From: Favolaschia claudopus | Taxonomy: Eukaryota; Basidiomycota; Agaricomycetes; Agaricales; Mycenaceae | NCBI GenBank assembly: GCA_037176885.1 | Contig: JAWWNJ010000009.1 | Span: 744,001 to 808,000 of the forward strand | DNA length: 64,000 nt | Direction: 5' to 3' | Part shown: positions 21,351 through 34,173 of the stretch, piece after piece | Position numbering within the stretch: the stretch's first letter is position 1 | How the letters are laid out: each line of letters opens with the position of its first letter | Translations under genes and position numbers: made by a program | The notes under the pieces: generated by a model | The model's input: the letters and a program-made list of their open reading frames with translations, nothing else | What the model was told of the DNA's origin: nothing | The model's database searches: none

Positions 21351-24300
21351 CTAGCCCAAAGGACCGCCCGTATTTCGCAACCGTTCTTCCCTGTCTTTCT
21401 GGATCCTCACGAGTTTCTCTATCTCGCAGTTCAAAGCCCAACACCATGCATCTCGCTCCAGCTTGTTCCGACACCGAAACACAGCGACCTTCCGCTTCGT
21501 GGACAGGGATGGCACGCTCATGGTATTCTGCTTCGGTTGGGGCTCCGCTTCATCATTATGAGGCGCTTCCAGCGCGACATTGACTGCAGTTCGATGAGGG
21601 TGGTACCAAAGCATGAACATCGTATCTTCATCTGGGTCGTCGGTTTCGAGTCCATCCTGATAACGACGAGGTAGTGGATCATGGGATGTATGTTCTCCGC
21701 TGGGGAGGGTGAGGATAGCAAAGTAGCCTGAGCATACATATGCATCTGCGAGATTGATATTCTGGTACATCGCCAGATGCAGTGCTGAGCCTGGCATTAT
21801 CTGAAACTGTACCAGATGTCCGGCAAGCAGAAACAACTGTACGAACCTATCGGGCGCGATGTCAGCCTACCTGTTCATGACAGTCAGAGAGACATACTTG
21901 TACTGCCCGTATAGGCCGCGTCGGACAAACAGCTTGCCTCCCCGTAGAACTGGTTTGCATCCTTGTAGAACGCACCTGAAATGGTGGCAAGCATGAATGC
22001 AACGATTGTGCGACTGTTAAACGATTCATACCAGTTGTAAAGATTGCTGAGAGAAGGCATTGGCGCGGATGCGTCAACAGGAGCTTCAGGCGCAATTTCA
22101 CTGTCGTTCCTGCATATATGCCGCCTTACGGTAAGCCGCGGTCGATACGCCTGCGCCAGATCCATTTCATCGCTAGCGTCAATCCGATGCCGCTGTTTCC
22201 AATACTCGATCAAAGCGCGTAATCGTTCGATCCATTCTACCGCAATTTTCCGCGAATGTGCCTATGGGGTTCCGTATCAATGGCAAGAGCAGGTCGGGAA
22301 AGAAACGTTACCTCGAAACGGATGATATGTCCATTTTTCAGCAACAACTCAAATGACCTCTTCATTCGCAGACGCGGCTTATCTTGTGCGACGCGTAAGC
22401 CCTCTTCCCCGCCTTCGTCTTCATCGTCGCTATCGCACCTCTCCAAATGCGAGGTGTGCGACATATAACTCTGGTCCTCAACCGGATCCGGGACATCGTG
22501 CGACAGCGGCGCGATGGGCTGGAATGCTCTTCTTACCGTCAAGATACTGCGCAGATCGGTAACCCCAGAGGCACCGAGAATTTGTTCAGTGCCGCGTTGC
22601 ACCTCCGCGAGCTTCAACGTTTCTGCACTCTCCTCCTGACCGATCCCCATAGGTGACGGCGGATGGGCCTTTTCAGATGCGAGTGAGAAGAGATTACCGT
22701 CGTGGGTGACGAGGTACATCAAATGCTTGGTCTGGCTATTTGGCCTAATTCGCTCGAGGTAGCCTTCAATGGAGGGCGGTTGTGGTAGACGCGTCCCATT
22801 CTTCAGAATAAGATGCTGCTCGAAGTGTTGAGCAAGTCTGACTTCGAGATACGGCGGAGAGACGCTCTGTGTAAGTGTGGCTTGAGTCAGTGAATGTGAG
22901 GCGAGGAGTAAACAATTCTGACAGACCTGCTGCATGGCCAGGCCACATAACACTGCACATTCACGAGGCTCACCCATGACGTCCGTATCCAGCCAAACCC
23001 AGTCCAATAATGTCCCAAGACGCCATACTAGCTCAAGCTCCTTGCCTTCTGAAAGTTGGAGATCAATGAGCTCCTTCCAATCCTGGACGCGTCTCAAGGA
23101 GTCCAAACACAAGGCTTTGATGTTTTCGCGAGTGAACATCTCGGGTGCCTCGACCCCAGGCATCTCCATCTTGACGCGGGTGCCAAGACTCGGATGACGA
23201 ATCTCGAGACTCGGTGGCAGAAGTCCACCAAGAGCACGCCTATGATAGAGGGTCAGGAAGCAGAAGGACCGACATTGGGAATTCAATTTACCAAATCTAG
23301 GTGTGGAATGTCAAGAGATGGAACCAGAGGAGACGAGAGTGCGCACCGCCCACATCCAATCAGCAGACCGGGAACGAGTCTTGACCTTACAAATGAAGAT
23401 GTTGGTACCCTCTTTGGTGCGGCGCAATTTGGAAATGGTTTTCGAGTCATGATGTACCGAAGTTGGAGCACACGTTAAGCACCATGTGAGATCCACAAAA
23501 GAGTAAAGAGAAAGGCGTGTCTTGGCTGACTGTCTGGTTGGTACTACATACGCTAGCCGGTATTTTGACCCAGTTAGCCACTTGGTTCCCGGGACATTCT
23601 ATAGAACAGTATTCAGCATATGGAGCGCAAAAAAACGACCCTACAAAACTAACATGGGGCTCATAGAAATGGATGGACTTGTTACGGAAAATGACCATAT
23701 ACTCAGCCCACTCGTGGTAACGGATACCACGCGTCTTTCGACTCGTCTCTTCGTCAAAAAGGGGTCCCAAAGACTCGCTCTCTGTATAACCAACTCGAAC
23801 GAGCATCCGATCTGTGAAGTAAAATGAGCCCTGGACCGCCGAACTCGTGAGAGCTAACCTCGCATTACCACATCCCCAGCGAATTGACCTGAAAGAGTTG
23901 GAGGCGCGCTCATGGCCAGCGCACTTGTAGCGGGGAGTTGCGAGGCAGACCTCTCAAGGACTTCTGAAGGCGGCGCGGGACTATCTTCACCAGAGCTTCT
24001 TACAGGGGAGGGTGCGTAATGCACGGCTCGCTGCTTCCCGAGAACTGCGACGTAGGTGTCGCTCTTAGCCTGCTGGGTGGCAATTTCCAGAGCCGGCCTT
24101 GCAGCAAAATCCGACTGTGCACGTCGCGAGTCATCTTCCTCGACACCAAGAGTCGGACGCAATATAGAGACCGTGGGCGGTTCTGCTGCGAAGAATGAAG
24201 TGGTGCCGTCGTCTGGAGTGTAAAAATTGGTCGTCCTTTCGTCTATGGAGAAAGGCAGGTGTGAAGAGGAAGTGCCGGGCATTCTCGACGAAGGAGCAGA

Positions 24301-24910
24301 GCGATTGGAGATTCGATCACGAATACTCTCTGCAGGTTCTTGGAGAATGTTGACTCCAAGGATGTTGCCAACCTCGAAGCTTCCACCAATCCAATGTTGA
24401 TTTGACTGCTTTGCGTCCTTGCTTTGCCTCCTGTGCCACACGGCTCCCCACTCCGTCTCGCGCCACCGACGAAGCATCTCTTCCCTATGAAAGACAAAGA
24501 TTGTATTATTGAGTGATAAGCGAGATGTAAAAGCAAAGTCGAACGCATGCACACCTTACGCTTTGCTCCCTCGATTCCTCCCAATCTTCTTCTTTACCGC
24601 CCTCCTGTAAGAAGAACTCGAACGCATGGTCCCGAATGATGCGAGAAATAATCCCATCCTCGTCCGAGTTGTCGATATTGAGGAGGTGGAGACGCCGTTT
24701 CTTCTTACCCTTTGTAGAGGAAGAGTCTGGCAGGGGTATAACCTTCTCCGGTAACGGCCCAACGAAGACACGCTTGTGTGAGTGACCTCCACTCTCCAAT
24801 CCCGCCTTGGATCTTGCCGACTTTCTACTGGTCCCACTTGCAGACTTGGATTTGGAGAGAGGGGGTGGAACGGGTATACTCTCGGGCTCTAGGATGGTGG
24901 GTATCGGCAT
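21351..24910 (-). CDS. SPO71/Mug56-like PH-domain protein
   Basis: A large multi-exon gene with the start at 24910 (MPIPTILEPESIPVPPP) and the stop at 21351. The N-terminus is basic and disordered, followed by FFLQEGGKEEDWEESREQSVR and EEMLRRWRETEWGAVWHRR. A linker of more than 100 residues leads to FYFTDRMLVRVGYTESESLG...RYHEWAEYMVIFRNKSIHFYEPH, TISKLRRTKEGTNIFICKVKTRSRSADWMWAL and EIRHPSLGTRVKM. A PH-like half follows: PSIEGYLERIRPNSQTKHLMYLVTHDGNLFSL, then KRSFELLLKNGHIIRFE and AVEWIERLRALIEYWKQRH. The end resembles another PH domain (VAVFRCRNKLERDAWCWALNCEIEKLVR). This order fits the fungal Spo71/Mug56 family, which shapes the prospore membrane in yeasts and is kept in non-sporulation contexts elsewhere. 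The assignment is from remembered family patterns, so moderate. Confidence 0.62.
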
Positions 24911-27761
24911 GGGCGCCGTACGCCCTCCCCTCTGTTGTAGAGGGTCGATGCTTGAGTTGTATCGTAGCCAACAGCGATCAGGAACAACTTCCGAACTTAG
25001 AGAATGAAGTCATTTTCCCACACTCGCGACCACGTGCTTTGTGGCTCCCTTTACCTCCCGAAGCCTTTACGATTTCTTTCCTCCTTCTCGCCTGGCAGAG
25101 GTTTCTGGGATCTAGATACAAAAATTAGTCTGATTAGCGCGAAATGACTGAGATAGGATTGGCTCTACAACGCTGGATTCGTCGAAGGGTTAGATTCACG
25201 GCAATTGAATTCATCTCGAAGGCCTCGGGACTATTGAATGACAACATCTCGTAACGAACTGGCTAAGTAGTATGTGCTCTCTATACGCCTGCTCTTCTGC
25301 AACGTTATCAAAAACGCTCGATCTCTCAGTCAGTCGCATCAGGTCATTCTTTGGATATCAGTATACTCATTGTTATTCATGGCCGATTTGCTGAGGAAGA
25401 AGCGAAGACATATAGCTCAAGCAACGTATCATTCAACTATCCGTCCGTTATCAAGTTTCTACCGCTCTACTCGTCTTTCCGGCATAGTCAAACTTGCGAT
25501 CAATATTATCCTACATTCGGAACCCCGCTCTGGGGTTAGGGCTTCTGCACCCGTTTTCCCACTAAACATCCGACCGTGCCTCCGATGAGGGAGGAATAGT
25601 AATCATTCGAGTTCAAGATGGTCTATGTATGTTCCACGTATATCAAGGCAGCAACTGGAAGGCTTTCCAGGCCCTATGTCTAAATTGAAAAACCATGACT
25701 GCGACAAGTGCGGGACCTAGTACGCGACATCAATTTTCGATGTCTCCTCATTCTGGCGGTGCATATGCAGCCAAGGAAAGGCCAAGCGACGGGCGCAAGC
25801 TATCAGTTAAAACCTCGCGATCAATGCAACGAATTGAGCAAACGAGTCCAGGACAACTCGCCTGATGCCGAGACTTCTGAAATGGCCAGCAAGGAGCCTA
25901 TGTGTGGGCAGAGCTTTGAACCGCTTGGGTCTTTGAGTAAGGGAATATTGAGGGCGATGCTGCAGTAATTGTGGAGTTGATTCTCTGTCGAGACATATAT
26001 ACAGCGGCTGCGACCAAGAACTCTTCCTGCGTCGTGCGCGTCAGATCTGACAATGAGATGATGAGAGAACAGGTAATCTCTCTTCCCTTCACTTGACTTT
26101 CCCCGTTTACCTGAGCCGCTACTTATTCCTGCCAGTCTTGTAGATCTCTGCAATTGCGATGACATGCGTCACGATCAATATTGAGGTGGAAAAGATCGTT
26201 ATATATAGACAATCAAAACGCCACCCACATGAGTTTTCCAGTCTTCTGTCAAGACCTGGCATTATCCAGCGCTCTCTCGCGACATATGATTTAACTGACA
26301 TCTCCGGAGATTTATTTTGACCGGCATGATCCTTCCTTTTCGAAGGCTAGTCAGAAGTGACTTAGAATTGGACTAAACAAACATTAAGGACACACATGGA
26401 TGCACGGCGGTAACAAGCATACACACCGGCGACACGTCGAGGAAGAAGGAAGAGACTGACAACTAGCTTGGAACTAGGACCCTGCGCCCCGAGGTCTTGT
26501 CGTCATCGATTCATTGCGCAGGATTCAGATTCGAGGCCATTTGGTCCTGCTCCAGATCGGATTTGAAAGACACATCCAGGTCGTTGGGGAGCCACCTGCC
26601 TCTGAACGTATTCTGTCGGGGGTCAAGCGAAAAGGAAGGCACGCAAGGTGCAGTACCGCAAATAGAATTATGAAGTACGTCCCACGAAAGCCAAGTCTCC
26701 GTTGCTCAGGTTCAAGGATGCCTTTTGACAAGTGAGCCATCCCTGCGGTCCTGGACTCGAACAGCGCAAGGCGTCCTCAATACAGACGAATCCAGTTGAC
26801 TGACGTTGAGCCAAGATCGAGGGGTGAGATGGAGGCGTGAAGAAGGCGGTACTTTGTTTCTGAAGGGGCGCGTATGGGTCATATGCGACAAGCGGAAGCC
26901 AGAGTAAAAATTGCTTGTATTGCAGATGGCTGGCCGAATGTAAAGATCCTGCAACGCGGCACGAGAGTGCAACTTTATTCCGATCCGATATTACGGCGTG
27001 CAGGAAAACGCATGCTGCGAGAACGTAGAGAACAAGCAAAGTGTAAAATCGCAGGAAGCCCAAGCGCGAGGCAGCATAGTTTCTGGCCGAGTGTAAGGAC
27101 GGGCGCACGTTCCGCCTGTCTGTCGGACAGGAGAGCAACGTCGGGAGGAATTGTACTCGAGCATACAGCATGTAGGAGACATAGCGCACGGGAGCACCAA
27201 GAGACAGGACGTGAGAGCAGAGATGTTGATAAAAGTGGGATGTGTGGGACTGTAGATAAGCTTTGAAATAAATCGGGGAGAATTGAGGGTGAGTGGAGGG
27301 AGCGGCACGACGCCTCGTGTACGATATCATCACAAGGACCAACATCCTTGTTTCTTCTGGAACCGAAAGCTAGATGGAAATTAACTGAGCGCTTGAACGA
27401 CGGTAAGATTTGGAACTTTGCGAGATGTAGACTGGCGCTGAACGTGGATTAGCTGCTTGATATACGGCTTCAGCCTTCCGGACCCGATGGGTTGTCCTGG
27501 GATGATTTTGGAGTTGTACAGGCACGACAGTGGCACAAAGTAATACAGCATATGGACGAGGGAGTCGAAAGCAAGACAAAAAGATAAATACAATAGAGGA
27601 TAGCGACGTAAGGGATTTGAAGGAACAAAGGTGGTGGTAGTAAGAGTGGAACAGCAGGAAGTCACGCGGAAACAATAAGATTTGAATCTTAAACCTCAAC
27701 GTGGGGTGCCGGTGGGTTGTCTGCGGCGGTCTATCCAGTCTGCTACAGTCTACAGTTTATC
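24911..27761. other. Gene-poor intergenic region
   Basis: About 2.85 kb without a gene I can support. It separates the divergent SPO71-like and CENP-B-like genes. The longest frame is 225 codons on the minus strand (26668-27345), with no recognisable motif and a Ser/Leu/Arg bias that looks like chance or a remnant. I saw no transposase, LTR pair or RNA gene. It may hold long upstream control regions or a non-coding transcript. Confidence 0.45.
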
Positions 27762-27791
27762 GCTATAGACAGTGCATAGACTGTCTATAGC
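27762..27791. repeat. Perfect inverted repeat upstream of the CENP-B-like gene
   Basis: GCTATAGACAGT (27762-27773) and ACTGTCTATAGC (27780-27791) are exact reverse complements around a 6-base centre. It lies 58 bases before the ATG at 27850, so it is either a dyad binding site or a 5'-UTR hairpin. Confidence 0.75.
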
Positions 27792-27849
27792 CCCGCACCC
27801 TTGTCAGGTCTCTCATTGACCCGCAACGGCCTCCACGACGACCACGACG

Positions 27850-29794
27850 ATGTACGCGGACCCATATCCGTCCCCCACTCCATCTTGGCCTGCACTTTCT
27901 TATCCTGTAAATGAATATTCTGCTCTCGACGCCGCCCAGGTCGACGGCAGCATCGGGCCCAGTCGCGTCCTCACCCGACGGCAGCGCGCAGCCCTAGAGC
28001 ACGCGCCGACTCGACGTGGCCATCCCGAGCCTTATGACACCACCGCCCTTCATCGCATGTATATCTCTTCTCAGGTCCCTATTTCGCGTCCACAGACTCC
28101 CCCGAATCAGCCAGAATACCCATCCCAGCACCTCGCTCTCAACATACCCCCACCTGTCGTCCAGCCGTCTCCCACCTATCACCCTCTCACCCCGTCTTCC
28201 TCCTCGTCTCCCTACTCCACCTATGGCTTTTATTCTGCATCCCATTCCCGCTCAAACTCCATCTCAAACACAACCAATCCTCGTTCCGCCTCTCCCGCTC
28301 TCAGCACAATTTCTGTCCTCACCTCTGTATCTTCTTCCGCGTCCGGCGCGACTCATTCCGCCTCGGGCTCATTCGTGCTGCCTCCGACGCCAGAGTCTCT
28401 CGTGTCGCGTGCGAAACAAAAGAAACAGCGTCTCTTCAATGTTGACCGCAAGGCGATATGCTTGTATCACAAGAATAACCCTAACGCTCGCCAGGAGGAT
28501 ATTGCTCGTATCTATGGCGTTGAACGCAGCACTATATCCAAAATTCTGAAGAACAAAACTAAGTGGCTGAATGTGCCGGAGAATGAAAACCTCCGCATCG
28601 CAAAACATCGGTGTGTATCAATTGTCTCGCGTTCATTTTCAACCTCTGACGCGTCTCAGGCCTTCAAAGTTCCCCGAAATTGAAGAAGACATGGTCAAAT
28701 GGCTACTTCACTGCCGGGACACCAATGTCGTCCTGTCGGATTCGATGATCAGAAACAAGGCAAAGGAGATTGCCCGTGCGCTTGGTATTCAGGAAGACCG
28801 CTTTAAGGCGTCTTCCGGTTGGATTGAGAACTTCAAGCACCGGCACGGCGTGCGTGCGGGTGTTTGGACAGGTGACGGTAAAAATGTGCGCGCCGCGCGC
28901 GCACTGGGACTTGGCCCCCCGCCAGACGAGCAGCGCGAAGACGGCATCGAATTACGGGATGCCCCCGGCAGTAGCACCAACTCGAGCGGCAATGTCCGTC
29001 TCAGTCCTCTAAGTCCTCTGGGTCCGGGACAAAGGGATGAGGAAGACGAGGTCCGCAATGCGCTAGGCACAGTGCACGACGACGATTTAGAACCCGAGCT
29101 TGACGAACCGGAGGAGGTACGGGTGCAGCGCATCGCTGCGACAGGTTCAGGGGATATCATTCGCCCCTCATGGCTCAGAAATCCCATCCCGCCTCCCCCA
29201 CCTCAGCAGTCACCTCCACAGCACTCTACCGTTCATCATTCGGCCCCTCCTTCTCACCAGCCGCACTCTCATCCGTCAGTCCCTCCGACACGACAGCTAC
29301 CAGAGCATAGCCCGTATAACAACGCGCCCGTGTTCTACGACACCCATCCCCAATCCGATGTCGGTACTTACGATGCATCTCCGCCTCCGCCTACACCCCC
29401 TGAAGACACGCAGCATCAGCCGATGTATGACAGTGCACCCCCACAATCGCACGAAGCATCATCCGTCTCTTATCAAGTTCAAGGTCAAAATCAGCCCCCA
29501 CCATCCCCGCACGATGTCTACCCGTCCCCCGGCGCACCGTACACGCCTCACAATCAGACGGGTGGGATCGCAGAGGCAGAAGCAGCGCTCGATACCGTGA
29601 TCCGTTTCTTTGACACGAACGGCGCGGCAGGCTTGATACGCCCCGACGAACGAAACGTGCTGGCGACGATCAAGTGTGCCCTATTCCAGGCTCAGGCTGC
29701 ACAACGGGCGGTGGGTATGATGCCACAACAACAGCAACATCACGCACATGCGCAGTACGATCCCAGTCGAGCGTACCTACCCGAAGCGCGATGA
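27850..29794 (+). CDS. CENP-B/Abp1-like double helix-turn-helix DNA-binding protein
   Basis: Two exons (27850-28610 and 28660-29794). After a Pro/Ser-rich N-terminus, KAICLYHKNNPNARQEDIARIYGVERSTISKILKNK is a CENP-B N-terminal (psq-type) HTH. Across the intron, FPEIEEDMVKWLLHCRDTN, IRNKAKEIARALGIQEDRFKASSGWIENFKHRHG is a Tc5-type CENP-B DNA-binding HTH. This pair is the DNA-binding unit of pogo-family transposases and of proteins derived from them (CENP-B, fission yeast Abp1/Cbh1). No DDE nuclease follows; the rest is Pro/His/Gln-rich, ending QAQAAQRAVGMMPQQQQHH. It is therefore a domesticated DNA-binding protein, probably a transcription or chromatin factor. A Leu/Ala-rich segment near 29560-29700 (EAEAALDTVIRFFDTNG) may dimerise. 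Confidence 0.82.
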
Positions 29795-30785
29795 GGCAGA
29801 AGTGGCCATCTACCAGACCACCTACATATTTATTACCCATGAGGAACGACAAAGGAAGACACTCTCCACGGCTGAAGGACGACAAACTCCCTCCCAAAAA
29901 ATGCTGGGCATCTGCAAGCATAATTTATTGCTGATTTCGGCTTCTGCGATGGACGCGCAGGCACCAAAAACACTCTGACAACGCTCTCTACATCTTACAT
30001 GCATTTTTCATTCATCTCATTCATCATCATCATCTCATCATGCACCACTGACGGTCTCATTTCATCTCATCATGCAAACCTCACGTTTATTATTTAATCC
30101 GCTCATGCATTCACGCCTTATTTATTACCCCCCAGCGCTCTGCATTCCGCGCATGCGCACTTACAATCGTTTTAGTCTTTCCCCCCCGTCTTACGCACTG
30201 CACGTCTCTGCATATATTTGCAACGCCCCTCATTCTTTTGTCTCCAATTTGCTTTGCTGCTTTCTCTGTGTTTGTACAACTCCCTGCCCTTTTGCAACCG
30301 CTGTCTGTACATACATAGCGACTCGCTTTCGTGTTTAGGTAGTCCACAACAGCGTTAGGCTGTATAGTGTGGCGAGAAATAATTTTCAACTGTACTGACC
30401 CGTTATCACATTTTATAGTTCTGAATCCACATTTGCTGGATCACTTCTACTTCCGCCGGCCACCAAGAATCAACGAGGTACACGATCAAAGAAATACACA
30501 ATTGAACAAATCTATACAGCCGCAAGCGACTCAAGTTCCGCCGTACAACAGATTAGTCCTAATCCACCGGGTATGGTCCATGTTACAGTACGATACACAA
30601 AGCGAGGGCAGGATTCTACTACAACAACAGATTCGCGGATAGATTGTACAATGGGGCAACAGTAACAGCAGGACGAGACGCAAACACAGCAACGACAAAA
30701 GCGCGAAGGAGGAGGTGAAGAAGGCGGAAACAAGGCCCCCTCATCTCGAATACATCGCATAGTCGGCGCCTCCGAACGCGTCGGG
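29795..30785. other. Intergenic region between convergent genes
   Basis: Both flanking genes end here. The sequence is pyrimidine rich with short ATC/CATC repeats (about 30010-30070), typical of 3' flanks. No gene, RNA or mobile element was recognised. Confidence 0.4.
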
Positions 30786-33700
30786 CTAGATTTGGGTCAA
30801 CGAAAGGTGGGACCAACTAGAACATGGACGCACGCTTTGTATGCCGCTAGGAAGCCCGTTCACCAAATGAGGCGACTGATGCTGTTGGTGCGGGGACACA
30901 GACTGGTGTTGATGTTGTGGAGATTGATGTTGCTGAGGGTCATCCACGAGCATTCCATGCTCCTGCGGCTCGTACGGCAGGCGCGGCGCAACCGCCGCCA
31001 TGTGCTGCAGCTCCAACTCGCCTGCACGCACCTGATTGTACGTGCGCCGCATCTCTGCTGCTTGCTCGCCGGCCTCCTCGTACGAGTAGCTGTATTGCTC
31101 TAACCCAGTGATGCAGTTCGACACCTCAGGTCGCCCGAGTCTTGCTAAAAGGTTTCCTGACTGGATGCAGCTGACGAGCATCACCGCCGGGTCTAGCCTC
31201 TGTAATAATGGAAGAGTCAGTAAATCATGGGAAGAAGTGATAAACACGAACCAAATAGCCGTTGGATGTCAAGACACCCGCCTGTGATCAGGAGATGACA
31301 ACTCGTTCGAGGTGTAAAGGTACAAGATTACTTACGAGCCCAGCTATCCGCAGTGCACCGTGAAGTGCTTCGTCTGCAACCTTCCGCATTACCAGATCAA
31401 TCTGCTGGTAATTCTGCACCACAGAAATCGGTTGATTCATTCGCGTAACCTCATTGATTTCCTTGACACCGAAATCGTCCAGCGCCGTGAACAGCACGAC
31501 CCACATAACGTGGTAAGTCGCATCGCTTGCACACGACGAAACCGCCTACATAGTCGTATCCGAACATCAGCTTCAACACCTTCCACGACTAGAAAAAATG
31601 CAAACCGAAACGAAGTCCCACTCGCCCTCGAAATTGCTTGGGACACCAACAACCGTGAGGTACTCGTCGCGCCATGTACTCAATGCGGTGGTCAACATGT
31701 ATAGCACATCAAACGGCACACCGTCCGCGTCAGTGACAGGTCGCCATAAATTCCGAGACATCTGGCGAGCGACTCGTGCGAGGGCATGAGCTGCACGATA
31801 ATATCCCTATGATGTCAGAAAAGTAATCGTCAAATTCGTTAAGAGGCTGAGGTGTCACCATCTACGCACCAGAAACTAGGAATATAGAACAAAATATCGA
31901 ATAAATATAAGAGACCAGGAAAATGCTAGCCTCCTCACCTCGAGCTGCTCCCTCGGATCGGGCGTGGGTGCATGCGAGTCTCCCCCATCCGCATTGATAG
32001 GATCCACGGTGTAAAAGTCAATGTCATAATCGTCATCGTCCAGTACGGGTTTATGCCGGTAGTACACGGAGCCATACGCATCCGATATGCAAGCCATCCA
32101 GAAGGCGAATATCATGGTCCCTCGGGCGTCCGGGCTGGTCGAGAAAGAGAAAGTCAATCAATCAGAATTAATGAATCGAAGCTCGCGGCGGAACCAGCGC
32201 AAGATTAAGAGAGCATGGAGGGAGAAAGAGAAGGAAGAGGTACCAGGTACCTACTCAGGAATAGTGGTGAGCACGGCTTTGTGGTTGACCTGTAATCGGG
32301 TGTCGATGGAATTAGTCATGCCGTGAGCTAGAAGAGCATCCTGGCTGCATACCTGCAAATCGAGTAGATGTCGGGTCGCCGCCCCAATCCAGAAGCAATG
32401 AAATCCTATGCCGCCGTCAGTCAATGGGTCCCTCATCGTGCCAGATATTGCAAAAACTCACTATCTGGGTCGTCCGGATTTTCTAATCCCAGAGGCTCAG
32501 TCATATGTAATTGAATCGGAGAAAGTAGGCTCACGGCTTTGTAGCGGCTCCAAGAGCAGGCCGATGACAACGTGATCCGGAGAAGGAACGCGGTGAACCT
32601 TGAGCGCCTCAGCAAGGTTCCGCGCGCGGTCGATCATAGCTTTGGCAAGCTGACTTTGTCCCCCGGGTCGTCGCCGATCGGCTACTAATAACGGATGTTC
32701 CGAAAATTTGGAACCCCACGCCAGGACAGTGGCTACCAGGGCAGGATGAAGCACGTTTTCGGTATTTGGAGGATCCCCTGGCTGGAGCTGCAACTGAGTC
32801 CGGAATTTTTGCGGGTTCAGGAGCGGGATGCGGGTGTGTACTATTTGGAAAAAGACCTCGACAAGATCGAGAGCAAACCTATGTAGGTAAGATCAAATTT
32901 CCGTGAATATGTAAAAGAGCGAGGATCAACATACTCTGCTCTGAATGTCTCGTTTTCCAGCTGGTGAGCTTGCTCGCCCCACGAAGAATACAAGGTAGTT
33001 GAACTTGCACAAAATGATTAGCAAGTCTTCCCATATGTCAAGGAACAGCAGCAGCCACCTTGCATTTTCAGGTGGTGCAAAGACATAAGCAAGAACTTCT
33101 CGTGAAGGAGTTTTGAGCGTTATTGGCGGGTAAAAGCCATACTTGACCAGCAACGGAATAGCGTGTGGGACAGCAGGTAGCTGCTGGGGTGGTGGAGATA
33201 GCCCGTTCTCAGAAGTTGGGGAGGGACTAGATTGAGTTGAGCAAGACTGCTGACAAATAGCTGGATAATGACCACCAACATCTTTGAGACAACGGGGACG
33301 GACGGGGTGCTATGCCATGATTATAAGCAGACGGAATGGCAGTCTATGTAGGTAGGCTGATTACCTATATGCGATGGATCAGCTTGATGGCCAGTGACTG
33401 AGTACGGTATGGGACGCATGGACAACGTACCTGGAAGACAGATTCCTCGGTCTTCGGGAGATGGTGGTTGTGCGCTTCTTTTCACTGGTAGCTTGTTGTA
33501 CATAATGTCTGGAGACCGATCAGACGGCGACAGTAGCTCGGCGGGAGCGAGAATACAAACGTGCAAGGGTAATTCTTGCTCAAGCAGTGCTGGATGAGTG
33601 CGAGCAAGTTAGAGGTAAATAAGTGGGTCCGACAGCAAACGCAAATACCTGACACTGTGGAAAGTTGGGCGCGTTTACGACAGAGACATAAGGGTGCGCG

Positions 33701-33835
33701 ATAGAGCTTACTTGCCTTGTCCTGGCCGGGGACCCTATTGCACTTGACCTTTCTTGACCTGCATGCATCACAGGCAGTATTCTGTTTCCTGGGAGGAGGA
33801 AGAGTCTTTGCGAGTTCATGCATCTGGTTCTGCAT
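30786..33835 (-). CDS. Zn2Cys6 transcription factor with fungal TF domain
   Basis: Start at 33835 (MQNQMHELAKTL). The zinc cluster is ACDACRSRKVKCNRVPGQDK in exon 1 (33716-33835), then Cys-Gln from a 6-base exon (33649-33654), then HCLSKNYPC from 33589 down. Joined, these give the C-x2-C-x6-C-x8-C-x2-C-x6-C pattern. A basic linker follows (ATSEKKRTTTISRRPRNLSS). The middle has ALDLVEVFFQIVHTRIPLLNP, LVATVLAWGSKFSEHPLL, AKAMIDRARNLAEALKVHRV and FHCFWIGAATRHLLDLQINHKAVL, the usual fungal-specific TF region that senses or regulates. The C-terminus is His/Gln rich (QHQSPQHQHQSV) before LTQI. Targets are unknown. Its promoter is shared divergently with TOM22 (338 bases between the start codons). 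Confidence 0.88.
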
Positions 33836-34173
33836 GGAGGGGGTGGGTAAAGTAAGGCCTGGCGAATGGATGGATTAAGGGATAGACAGAGTAAACAAGT
33901 GCTTGAGGGCAAAGACCTGGCTGCTGAATAGAAGAGGGAGGGTCTGGATTCCCGGGGAATTTGTGCATAGTCGAGATGGGGGAGAGCAAGAAGCAGTTGG
34001 ATCGAAGAATGACCCAAACAAATTATGCATGTCAAGTTAAGCGGGTGGCTGTGACTTGACGGTCCCGCTCAATTTTTTCCGCCAACGTCACCTCACACTT
34101 CGACCCAACTTTCACCTCCAACTTCGAGTCATTCGCAATCAGAATACTCTACCGACTCTAATCTAAAGTAACC

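Noticed and set aside
26668..27345. 225-codon minus-strand frame as a gene
   Set aside because: No domain, no introns where neighbours have many, and composition unlike the neighbouring coding regions. Kept only as part of the gene-poor region.
27660..27700. Sequence AGATTTGAATCTTAAACC resembling a T-arm
   Set aside because: No cloverleaf could be formed and no B-box consensus GGTTCRANNCC is present.
28016..28549. 177-codon frame inside the CENP-B-like gene
   Set aside because: Alternative frame of a Pro/Ser-rich coding region; no independent support.
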